Source: an archaeon (lineage in GTDB: Archaea > Thermoproteota > Nitrososphaeria > Nitrososphaerales > Gagatemarchaeaceae). From it: 9,034 nucleotides of DNA. The position numbers and the translations under genes are program-made. Within the stretch, counting starts at the first letter, position 1, and each line of letters begins with the position of its first letter. Location: positions 838 through 9,871 of the forward strand of contig JAKAPN010000021.1 of assembly GCA_021822995.1 (NCBI GenBank). The letters run 5' to 3'. Shown here one piece after another: positions 1 to 5,270 of this stretch. The notes below the pieces were generated by a model. The model made no database searches. It was given only the letters and a program-made list of their open reading frames with translations, and had not been told where the DNA came from.

Positions 1-573
1 GATCCCGAAGGTCTTGGTGAGGAGGTCGAAGTCGAGGTCTATGGTCTTGTCCTTCCAGTACCCCTCCTTGTTGGCCAGAGCCGTCTGACCTATCATGCAG
101 AACGACGTCCCGTGCTTCCCGTTGACGCCCACGGTGGGGACGTCGTTGAACCGCAGGCACATCTGGGGGACCACCAGCGGGTTGGCAGGCAGCGAGAAGA
201 CCACCTTGCCTCCCTCCACCCTCTGGAAGTCGATGATCGAAGCGACGGTGAAGAAGAGGTCCGGACGCCAGCGGCTCACCACCGGGTATCTTTTCACCAC
301 CGCGTGCTTGTTCTTCGCGAAGAAAGACTCGACGGCTTTCCATGCCTCGACGTAGCTGAACTTCTTTGAAGTCGGCGGGTCTCCGATGAATGTGTAGGGC
401 GAGCAGGGCTGGTCGTCGCAGCGCTTCCTCTCGGAATCGAGGGTCCAGAAGAACTTGCCGCAGTTTTCGCATTTCTTCCTCATGTAGCCTTCGCGCCTGA
501 ACAGGTCGACGAAATAGTACCGCTTGTAGTCGGCTGAGAACTTCGCCTTCAGGGCCAGCTTTTTTTCATTCAA
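1..573 (-). CDS. alaS: Alanyl-tRNA synthetase, archaeal type, N-terminal part (runs off the left edge)
   Basis: Charges tRNA-Ala with alanine in the cytoplasm. The 191 visible residues hold the archaeal N-terminal extension with two cysteine pairs (C35-x2-C38 and C52-x4-C57, the first followed by GKFFWTLD), then FIGDPPTSKK, then the start of the class II catalytic core: RYPVVSRWRPDLFFTVASI at about 95-113, the DFQR segment, PANPLVVPQMCLRFNDV at 129-145, and GVNGKHGTSFCMIGQ at 149-163. The order and spacing match archaeal AlaS. The rest of the core, the editing domain and the C-terminal domain lie outside the window. The frame is open back to a TAA at 658-660 but has no ATG or GTG upstream of the conserved region. 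The best start is a TTG at 573-571, about 30 bases downstream of a TATA-like box. The nearby ATG at 569-567 is out of frame and soon meets a stop. Divergent from the GNAT gene. Function is confident; the start is less so. Confidence 0.95.
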   Translation of the reverse strand, partial: MNEKKLALKAKFSADYKRYYFVDLFRREGYMRKKCENCGKFFWTLDSERKRCDDQPCSPYTFIGDPPTSKKFSYVEAWKAVESFFAKNKHAVVKRYPVVSRWRPDLFFTVASIIDFQRVEGGKVVFSLPANPLVVPQMCLRFNDVPTVGVNGKHGTSFCMIGQTALANKEGYWKDKTIDLDFDLLTKTFGI

Positions 574-602
574 CTGGGCTTCGAGATGTCCCTGGTCTGA
601 AG

Positions 603-610
603 TAGATAAA
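603..610 (-). promoter_or_regulatory. TATA-like box for alaS
   Basis: On the minus strand this reads TTTATCTA and is followed by 29 bases before the TTG start of alaS. In archaea transcription usually begins about 25 bases after the TATA centre, so the transcript would have almost no leader. It is the only A/T-rich element in a GC-rich 100-base divergent intergenic region. The other strand reads TAGATAAA and could also support transcription towards the GNAT gene, but then with a leader of several tens of bases. Confidence 0.5.
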
Positions 611-673
611 CTTGGGATGGCGGCGAAGACCGGCCGCAGAGCGTAGGGGACAACGATTTACGGGACCTCTGGG

Positions 674-1186
674 ATGCGTTTCATGCTTATGCCATCCGAC
701 GTCATCATCAGGCCGGCAAGGAAGGATGAGCTCCCGCTGGTCAAGCGGCTGTCGGTGGAGGAGCTGCCAGACGAGCTCGCCGATTTTGAGCGGGAAAGTG
801 CTGATCGCGCGAAGCGGATCTTCGCAGACAGGATGGAACAGCTCCTGGGGATGCCAGAGAGCGCGGTGTATGTTGCCGTCGTAGACGGGGGTCCTGACAT
901 CGCCGGCTACGTGTGGCTCGGGCTCTCGGAGCGGCCCTTCAGCGACGAGAAGGTCGGGTGGATCTACGACCTCTTCGTAGTACCTGCTTTCAGGGGGAGG
1001 AAGGTCGGGGAAGCTCTCCTGAAGCACGCGCTCGAAGTGAGCAGGCACAGGCGCGATCCGATGACCGGGCTCATGGTCAGAGCCAACAACAAGGTGGCAT
1101 ACTCGCTCTACGAGAAGCTGGGGTTCGAGCCCGAATACGTGGTGATGTCGCGAAAGGAATCGGGTCCGACGGCGTCAAATAGTTAA
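674..1186 (+). CDS. GNAT-family N-acetyltransferase (RimI/Ard1-like fold, substrate unknown)
   Basis: Predicted soluble acetyl-CoA-dependent acetyltransferase of 170 residues, typical for a single GNAT domain. The first strand is [10 protein letters not shown] at 10-19. A beta-4 strand and acetyl-CoA loop follow at [19 protein letters not shown] (97-115). A C-terminal motif [17 protein letters not shown] lies at 137-153, with a tyrosine (Y146) where GNAT enzymes often place the general acid. The acetyl-CoA loop is slightly unusual: it reads R-G-R-K-V-G where the family consensus is R/Q-x-x-G-x-G/A, so the first glycine is a lysine. In-frame ATGs at 674, 683 and 689 are all possible starts. 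The later two fit a leaderless transcript from a weak TATA-like ATTTA at 656-660, and no ribosome binding site is visible. The gene lies directly upstream of L12 in the same direction, and its stop codon overlaps the L12 TATA box. The substrate cannot be read from the sequence; a ribosomal or other protein N-terminus, or a small molecule, are all possible. Confidence 0.85.
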   Translation: MRFMLMPSDVIIRPARKDELPLVKRLSVEELPDELADFERESADRAKRIFADRMEQLLGMPESAVYVAVVDGGPDIAGYVWLGLSERPFSDEKVGWIYDLFVVPAFRGRKVGEALLKHALEVSRHRRDPMTGLMVRANNKVAYSLYEKLGFEPEYVVMSRKESGPTASNS

Positions 1187-1190
1187 ATAC
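1183..1190 (+). promoter_or_regulatory. TATA box of the L12 gene
   Basis: TTAAATAC ends 28 bases before the L12 ATG and sits in a locally A/T-rich stretch. The spacing predicts transcription starting a few bases before the ATG, giving a leaderless or nearly leaderless mRNA, which agrees with the lack of a ribosome binding site. The box overlaps the TAA stop (1184-1186) of the upstream acetyltransferase gene. Confidence 0.7.
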
Positions 1191-1218
1191 CAAACAAAGT
1201 CCGCCTTTCCGAATTCAA

Positions 1219-1524
1219 ATGGAGTACGTTTACGCTGCCCTCCTCCTCCACAAGCTTGGCAAGCCGGTGAACGAAGAGAACCTGACCAGCGTGGTCAAGG
1301 CCACTGGCTCTGCACCAGACGAAGTGAAGATCAAGGCTCTGGCTTCCGCCCTCAGCGAGGTCAACATCGACGAGGCGCTGAAGAACGCTGCCACCATGGC
1401 TGCTGCTCCCGCAGTGGCTGCAGCGGGACCCGGCGCAGCACCCGCAAAGGCAGAAGAGAAGCCAAAGGAAGAGGAGAAGAAGGAAGAAGAGGCTCTACAG
1501 GGTCTCGCTTCTCTCTTCGGCTAA
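1219..1524 (+). CDS. rpl12: Large-subunit ribosomal protein L12 (P1 type, stalk protein)
   Basis: The flexible stalk protein that binds as dimers to P0 (L10) and recruits translational GTPases to the ribosome. All archaeal L12 parts are visible in 101 residues. The helical dimerisation and P0-binding domain starts [20 protein letters not shown] and runs to about 58. An Ala/Pro/Gly hinge covers about 59-77. A Lys/Glu-rich acidic stretch spans about 78-92, and the short hydrophobic tail GLASLFG (95-101) is the factor-binding end. The ATG is supported by the conserved N-terminus and the well-placed TATA box. It is transcribed alone or with the GNAT gene, and convergently with rpl10. This is unusual, because archaeal L12 normally follows rpl10 on the same strand. 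A T-rich terminator follows the stop. Confidence 0.97.
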   Translation: MEYVYAALLLHKLGKPVNEENLTSVVKATGSAPDEVKIKALASALSEVNIDEALKNAATMAAAPAVAAAGPGAAPAKAEEKPKEEEKKEEEALQGLASLFG

Positions 1525-1537
1525 GAGACACACAAAG

Positions 1538-1548
1538 TCTTTTTTCTT
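1538..1548 (+). terminator. T-rich terminator after L12
   Basis: TCTTTTTTCTT lies 14 bases after the L12 stop codon, with a run of six T at 1540-1545. Archaeal RNA polymerase terminates at such T stretches without needing a hairpin. It is the only T run in the 88-base space between L12 and rpl10. No matching T-rich stretch is seen on the minus strand for the convergent rpl10 transcript, only a weak four-base-pair inverted repeat around 1592-1606. Confidence 0.6.
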
Positions 1549-1612
1549 ACCTTCAGACTCAGCGGAGCTTGGGTTCACGTTTCTGAAAGTGACCGAAGAG
1601 GGCGGTTCGCTT

Positions 1613-2491
1613 CTATTCTTTGAGGCCCTTTTCCTTGGCCGCGGCCGTCAGTGAAGCCGCTTCTGCCTCTGCCCTTCCGAGTATCAGAGGTGCGGTCTCC
1701 TTGTCGAGGAACCCCGCTTCCACCTGCAGGCTCAGGGCTTCTCTGTAAGCCCGGGCAAGGATGTCAGGTGCGGTCTCCTTCGTCACGTAGCCTATGAGTA
1801 TCGCCAGACCCCTGGATGAAGAATATGCCTCCATCAGGCTCGACCTGTACTTCTCGAGGTCGATGGCGACCACGTCGCCGGCATAGATCAGCCCGCTTTC
1901 GTAGGCCAGCGCTATGGCGAGCCCGGCCCTGATGGGCTTGATGTTGAGCTTCGAAAGCAAGCTCGCAAGCTTCGGTGTAATCTCGCCTCCCTTCTTGACG
2001 GCCACCGAGTCCTTGTTCACCCAGATGCTGCCGCCTTCGATCTTCGTCTGTATGCCTGCCTCCCTGAACTCGCTGAGGACCGGTCCTGCGGGGAGGCTCG
2101 TGTTACCTGCGGGGACGATGATGTCGTCCGGTGCCTTGTCACCCGCCCTCGCGGCAAGGTACACCTTGTTCTTGTCCAGGGTGAGGAAGAGCTTGAACGG
2201 ATCGTAAGTGGAGAATATGAGGGCGTTCTGGCCCGTGAGATGGGACAGGAGCTGGTCGGCGTTCTTGATTCCTGCCTTCTTCAGCCCGAGGATGGCGAGC
2301 TTGTTCTTGACCACGAAGACCTCGGCGTGCTGCCTGAGCGCCTTGCGGACCGCCATCAGCTGGCTGGCCCTGACCTTGGACAGGCTCGTTACAGCGAGGA
2401 CCGGATACTTCTGGGCGAGCAGGGAGACCTTCTCCACCGCGTCGACCTTTTCCTGGTTGTGCTTCTTCTGGACTTGGACGGTCTTGCTCAA
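1613..2491 (-). CDS. rpl10: Large-subunit ribosomal protein L10 (P0, stalk base)
   Basis: P0 anchors the L12 dimers to 23S rRNA at the GTPase-associated centre. The 292 residues show the N-terminal rRNA-binding domain (about 1-112, with VTSLSKVRASQLMAVRKAL), the archaeal/eukaryotic insertion domain (about 117-190, with IIVPAGNTSLPAGPVLSEF and GGEITPKLASLLSKL), the return to the first domain, and a helical spine at about 211-290. Two spine segments are near-copies 26 residues apart, starting at K238 and K264 (pattern KETAPxILxRAxxEAxSL), with a more diverged helix before them at 211-235. This suits three L12-dimer sites. The protein ends AAAKEKGLKE and lacks the acidic GLGALFG-like tail common on archaeal P0. 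The start is a TTG one base after the rpl1 stop (TAGATTG), with GGTG seven bases upstream as ribosome binding site, so translation is likely coupled to rpl1. Last gene of the operon; convergent with L12. Confidence 0.96.
   Translation of the reverse strand: MSKTVQVQKKHNQEKVDAVEKVSLLAQKYPVLAVTSLSKVRASQLMAVRKALRQHAEVFVVKNKLAILGLKKAGIKNADQLLSHLTGQNALIFSTYDPFKLFLTLDKNKVYLAARAGDKAPDDIIVPAGNTSLPAGPVLSEFREAGIQTKIEGGSIWVNKDSVAVKKGGEITPKLASLLSKLNIKPIRAGLAIALAYESGLIYAGDVVAIDLEKYRSSLMEAYSSSRGLAILIGYVTKETAPDILARAYREALSLQVEAGFLDKETAPLILGRAEAEAASLTAAAKEKGLKE
1649..1780 (-). repeat. Tandem 78-base repeat inside the P0 helical spine
   Basis: Two units (1727-1780 and 1649-1702) encode near-identical 18-residue segments KETAPDILARAYREALSL and KETAPLILGRAEAEAASL. 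They begin 78 bases (26 residues) apart and share an exact 15-base match (1766-1780 and 1688-1702). They lie in the region of P0 that binds L12 dimers. The outer codons have diverged, so the duplication is old or held by selection on the protein. Confidence 0.75.
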
Positions 2492-2492
2492 T

Positions 2493-3143
2493 CTAGTCCA
2501 CCGCCTGTTTTGCAGGCTTGCCCATCGTCGTCTTGACCATTAGCGTCTTGATGTTCTTGTCGCCGTTGGGGAGCTTCTTGGTGACGGCGTTGACCACCGC
2601 GATGATGTTCTCAGAGAGGTCGGCCTCGCTCAGCTTGCTGTCCCCGACCTTCGCCATGACCCCCAGCGACCCCCTGCTCCTGACCCTGACCGCGGTCCGC
2701 ATCCTGTTGATCATCGCCTCGATGGGCGAATTCGGCGGAACAGGTGACGGTATCTTCCCCTTCGGGCCTAGGGCTTGACCGAGGATCTTGCCTACCCTGG
2801 GCATGAGCGCGGTGTCAGCCAGGAAGAAGTCGTACGCCCTGGCCAGCTTCTTCGCGTCGCGCTTGCTGCCGCCGTAGTTCTCCAGCTGCGACGAGTCCAT
2901 CACCAGGTCAGCCTTCGCGTTCTTCGCCCTGACGGCCAGGTCACCGGAGCCGATGTAGGCCACCCGGGCCTGCTTCGAAGTAGGGTGCGGCAGATAGACT
3001 ATCTCATTGATGTTGAGGTCGGTCTTTTTGGGGTCGACCTCCTTCAGGGTGATGAGGACTTCTACTGACTGGGTGAACTTCGCTTCCTTGGACTGGCCTT
3101 TTCCCTTCTTGACCAGTTCTGCGAGCTGCTGGTTCGAGAGCAT
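2493..3143 (-). CDS. rpl1: Large-subunit ribosomal protein L1
   Basis: Builds the mobile L1 stalk near the ribosomal E site, and in some bacteria and archaea also represses its own mRNA. The 216 residues match the family length. The rRNA-binding element KFTQSVEVLITLKEVDPKK is at 22-40, the central domain includes FLADTALMPRVGKILG (107-122), the signature LGPKGKIPSPVP is at 125-136, and the conserved C-terminal strand MVKTTMGKP is at 202-210. The ATG at 3143-3141 is preceded by GTGA with seven bases of spacing, a partial match to the archaeal anti-Shine-Dalgarno. The gap after rpl11 is 58 bases, the longest in this operon, and contains a TATA-like TTTTAA, so rpl1-rpl10 may have a secondary promoter. 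I could not recognise an L1-binding RNA motif with confidence. Confidence 0.97.
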   Translation of the reverse strand: MLSNQQLAELVKKGKGQSKEAKFTQSVEVLITLKEVDPKKTDLNINEIVYLPHPTSKQARVAYIGSGDLAVRAKNAKADLVMDSSQLENYGGSKRDAKKLARAYDFFLADTALMPRVGKILGQALGPKGKIPSPVPPNSPIEAMINRMRTAVRVRSRGSLGVMAKVGDSKLSEADLSENIIAVVNAVTKKLPNGDKNIKTLMVKTTMGKPAKQAVD

Positions 3144-3183
3144 GTAATCTTCACGAATTCCTTGCCGAGCCTTGGCACATCGG

Positions 3184-3189
3184 TTAAAA
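3184..3189 (-). promoter_or_regulatory. Possible internal TATA box upstream of rpl1
   Basis: The minus strand reads CTTTTAACCG in the 58-base rpl11-rpl1 gap, with its centre about 44 bases before the rpl1 ATG. Transcription from it would start near 3160 and leave a leader of about 18 bases, long enough to include the GTGA ribosome binding site. The match to a TATA consensus is only partial, so this is a candidate, not a firm promoter. Confidence 0.35.
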
Positions 3190-3201
3190 GCGTTATGTCC
3201 T

Positions 3202-3684
3202 CTATTGGAACTTCGAGTCCCACTTACCTTCGTCTATCTCTTTCATGAACACCCTTGCGTCCTTCCCTTCTACCTTCACTCCCATGCTCACACAGCTCCC
3301 GACTACCTCTTTGGCCGCCGACCGGATGTTGGCTGCATAAGACCCCTCAACCTTGCTCTTCGCTATGGTCACCACCTGGTCCATGGTGAGCGCTCCTACG
3401 AAGTCCACGTTGGGCTTGGACGACCCTTTGGGGATACCCGACTCCTTTGCAATCAGGGCGGATGTGGTTGGAGTGCCGACTGAGACGGCGAACTGCTTGG
3501 TCTCCTTGTCGACCTCGACCTTGACTGGGACCCTCATCCCCTTGAACCCTGAAGTCTGCTTGTTGATCTCGTTCACGATGCCGAGGACGTTGACACCCAG
3601 GGGGCCCAGTGCCGGGCCGAGTGGCGGGCCTGCGCTGGCTTCCCCGCCGGTCACTAGGACGTTGATGAGTTGCTTTTCACCCAA
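3202..3684 (-). CDS. rpl11: Large-subunit ribosomal protein L11
   Basis: Binds the GTPase-associated region of 23S rRNA beside P0 and helps position elongation factors. The 160 residues carry the hallmark N-terminal signature GGEASAGPPLGPALGPLGVN at 13-32. The factor-facing N-terminal domain runs to about 72, followed by the linker and the C-terminal rRNA-binding domain (about 75-145) containing TMDQVVTIAKSK and a conserved SMGV segment. The start is TTG (3684-3682), giving MGEKQLINVLV as in the family; the only in-frame ATG downstream would delete the signature. GTGATC, matching the 16S 3' end, lies just upstream and overlaps the spt5 stop codon, so the two genes are probably coupled (six bases apart). 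Confidence 0.97.
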   Translation of the reverse strand: MGEKQLINVLVTGGEASAGPPLGPALGPLGVNVLGIVNEINKQTSGFKGMRVPVKVEVDKETKQFAVSVGTPTTSALIAKESGIPKGSSKPNVDFVGALTMDQVVTIAKSKVEGSYAANIRSAAKEVVGSCVSMGVKVEGKDARVFMKEIDEGKWDSKFQ

Positions 3685-3690
3685 CTAGGA

Positions 3691-4179
3691 TCACTTCGGC
3701 TGCTCCGGCTTCGCGCGCTCGACGATCTTGACGTAGGTCGCGTCGATGGTGATGGGGAGTGCAAAAGCGGTGTCAAGGAGTGACACCGTGATCTCCTGCT
3801 TCTCTTTCTCGACCCGAGAGATCTTCGCCCTCATCGTCTTGAACGGGCCTGCGACGATCTCCACGGTGTCGCCCTCGTTGAGCTCCGCCACCATGGACTT
3901 CGTCACAAGGAACTTCTCGATGTCAGAGTACTGCATCATGCCGGGAATCTTGCTCCTGACGTGCTTGAACCCCTGGATGCTTTCGTCAACCACCTGGCTG
4001 TTCGGGGCCTCGAAGAGGACGTACCCTTTCCAGGTGTCGAGTGCGAGGACTGAATAGATCGGCTTCGCTTTCTGGACCGCCCTGTTGGCGACGAAAGTCG
4101 CCACGGTCCTTTCCTGACCTCCGGTGGTCTTTACCGGGAATATGGAACTGCTTCGCTCTTGGTCGCTCAGAACGGACAC
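3691..4179 (-). CDS. spt5: Transcription elongation factor Spt5 (NusG homologue)
   Basis: Binds the RNA polymerase clamp and closes it over the DNA, raising processivity, and can link transcription to translation. The 162 residues hold an NGN domain (about 12-95, beginning IFPVKTTGGQERTVATFVANRA, with GYVLFEAPN at 52-60 and the GFKHVRSKIPGMM helix at 70-82). A single KOW domain follows at about 102-153 (EGDTVEIVAGPFKTMRAKISRVE, then a strand ending YVKIVER). This is the normal archaeal layout. The best start is GTG at 4179-4177; there is no ATG before the NGN domain. No ribosome binding site precedes it. Instead a hairpin-forming inverted repeat and a TATA-like TTATTA lie in the 38-base gap after secE, so a leaderless internal transcript is possible. 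The secE-spt5-rpl11-rpl1-rpl10 order is a classic arrangement. Confidence 0.95.
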   Translation of the reverse strand: MSVLSDQERSSSIFPVKTTGGQERTVATFVANRAVQKAKPIYSVLALDTWKGYVLFEAPNSQVVDESIQGFKHVRSKIPGMMQYSDIEKFLVTKSMVAELNEGDTVEIVAGPFKTMRAKISRVEKEKQEITVSLLDTAFALPITIDATYVKIVERAKPEQPK

Positions 4180-4184
4180 GGTGA

Positions 4185-4204
4185 AAACAGGCCGAATTCT
4201 GTTT
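4185..4204 (-). promoter_or_regulatory. Inverted repeat just upstream of the spt5 start
   Basis: AAACAG (minus-strand reading) is followed after eight bases by CTGTTT, a perfect six-base inverted repeat ending five bases before the GTG start of spt5. In RNA it could form a small hairpin, and in DNA it is a symmetric site a regulator could bind. A TATA-like TTATTA (4208-4213) lies immediately upstream on the same strand. The arms are short enough that chance remains possible. Confidence 0.35.
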
Positions 4205-4217
4205 GCCTAATAACCTT

Positions 4218-4385
4218 TCATCCGAAGAAGATGCTTCCGACCAGCTTTATGATGAAACCGATGGTCCCGACCACGGCTATGCCCAGGGCTACGAGCTTGA
4301 GATAGAGGGTGAACTCGTCCCTGTCGCTCTTGTGGGCAAGCCTGAAGATTGCAGCAGAAGACCTGAGGAACTCTCGGAACCCCAT
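4218..4385 (-). CDS. secE: Protein translocase subunit SecE (Sec61 gamma)
   Basis: Small essential subunit that clamps the SecY (Sec61 alpha) channel in the cytoplasmic membrane. The 55 residues are typical for archaea. An amphipathic cytoplasmic helix, MGFREFLRSSAAIFRLAHKS (1-20), comes first. The conserved basic/acidic stretch DRDEFTLYLKLV follows, then one membrane helix at about 30-54 with ALGIAVVGTIGFIIKLVGSIFF. It is the first gene of the operon running through spt5, rpl11, rpl1 and rpl10. The ATG is 26 bases after a clear TATA box, so it is probably read from a nearly leaderless mRNA. It is divergent from dtdA, with only 42 bases between the two starts. Confidence 0.93.
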   Translation of the reverse strand: MGFREFLRSSAAIFRLAHKSDRDEFTLYLKLVALGIAVVGTIGFIIKLVGSIFFG

Positions 4386-4411
4386 GTTCACTGGCTGACC
4401 TCCATCTTCGG

Positions 4412-4419
4412 CTTATATC
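4412..4419 (-). promoter_or_regulatory. TATA box of the secE-spt5-rpl operon, possibly shared with dtdA
   Basis: The minus strand reads GATATAAG (within GGATATAAGCC), followed by 26 bases and then the secE ATG, so transcription should begin within a few bases of the start codon. The plus strand of the same site reads CTTATATC, also TATA-like. If used in that direction it would start transcription near 4441-4443, which bears on the dtdA start. No other TATA-like element is present in the short intergenic region. Confidence 0.6.
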
Positions 4420-4427
4420 CTTAGTGT

Positions 4428-5270
4428 ATGCTCATGCCCTCCGTGACTCCGCAGGGCGAGCCCGCGACCGTAATCGTTTCTTCCACCACGGATGTCGCCT
4501 CGAGCACGCTCGCGGATGCTCTCGTAGAAGTGGCTGGTTTCACGTCTACCGGGGTGAACCTTCACGGGGAGGCGGTCTACCAGAAGGGCCCATACCTGCT
4601 GGCGAGGTTCGAGGGAACGATTGTCTCCCCGCCGAGCTTGGACGAATACTTCAACCCCCAGGCATACATATTCCTGTCAAGGCATTCAGCCGAATCCGGC
4701 ATCGCTTCGCTCACCGCGCACACGACTGGGAACTTCTCCGCAGAAGCGAAGTTCGGGGGGGCAGGCAGAGAGCTCGGGAGGGCGGACCCGGCGCTGCTGA
4801 AGAACTATCTTCGCGCGCTCTGGGCGCGCAGGTCCGAGGCGGAAGGCTATGAGGTCACGCTGGAAGCCACTCACCACGGACCCACCTCGCTCCTCAAGCC
4901 CGTTCTTTTCGTCGAGCTCGGGTCGTCAGAGAGGCACTGGGGAGACAAGAATGCGGCCGGAGTCGTCGCAAGGGCCCTGATGGACAGCCTCGCCAGCCGG
5001 GAGATCTGGACGAAGGTGGCCATAGGGTTCGGGGGGACGCACTACCCGGAGAAGTTCACGAAACTCCTCGTGGAGGAAGAGATGGCGCTTTCGTTCGTGG
5101 CGCCGAAGTATGCTCTTGAGCACGTCGACGAGGGGGTTTTCGGCCAGATGCTCCAGAGGACGAACGCACCGGTGCGATATGCGGTGCTCGACTGGAAAGG
5201 GCTCGGCCCTCATAAGGAGAAGGTCGTCGGCCTCATCAAGCGGTTCGGGCTGGAAGAGATCAGGGTCTAG
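4428..5270 (+). CDS. dtdA: D-aminoacyl-tRNA deacylase, archaeal type (DTD2/GEK1 family)
   Basis: Hydrolyses D-amino acids mistakenly attached to tRNA, protecting translation in the cytoplasm. Up to 280 residues, normal for the family. Visible motifs, in order, are SRHSAESGIASLTAHTTGN (84-102), EATHHGPTS (146-154) with the paired histidines, FVELGSSERHW (161-171), GGTHY (202-206, usually GGGHY in relatives as I recall), and the C-terminal AVLDWKGL (252-259). The start is uncertain: ATG at 4428 and 4434 and GTG at 4443 are in frame, none has a ribosome binding site, and only the GTG fits a leaderless transcript from the nearby TATA-like element. The first conserved strand (ATVIVSST, residues 13-20) is kept in all cases. 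Divergent from secE. The 3' end overlaps that of lysK by 11 bases. Functionally it complements alaS at the left edge. Confidence 0.92.
   Translation: MLMPSVTPQGEPATVIVSSTTDVASSTLADALVEVAGFTSTGVNLHGEAVYQKGPYLLARFEGTIVSPPSLDEYFNPQAYIFLSRHSAESGIASLTAHTTGNFSAEAKFGGAGRELGRADPALLKNYLRALWARRSEAEGYEVTLEATHHGPTSLLKPVLFVELGSSERHWGDKNAAGVVARALMDSLASREIWTKVAIGFGGTHYPEKFTKLLVEEEMALSFVAPKYALEHVDEGVFGQMLQRTNAPVRYAVLDWKGLGPHKEKVVGLIKRFGLEEIRV

Noticed and set aside
566..1048. 160-codon open frame on the minus strand
   Set aside because: It runs opposite the GNAT gene and into the alaS start and promoter region. It has no family features and no promoter or ribosome binding site.
4390..4407. Five-codon open frame (ATG GAG GTC AGC CAG TGA) upstream of secE that could be a regulatory leader peptide
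   Set aside because: The TATA box position puts the transcript start at about 4389, downstream of this ATG, so it is probably not transcribed.
4203..4424. Acidic 73-codon open frame on the plus strand
   Set aside because: It is exactly opposite secE, which has the expected helix, conserved residues, length and promoter. The acidic composition is the mirror of the SecE codons.
4424..4852. 142-codon open frame on the plus strand inside dtdA
   Set aside because: A shifted frame of dtdA with Arg/Gly-rich sequence and no motif.
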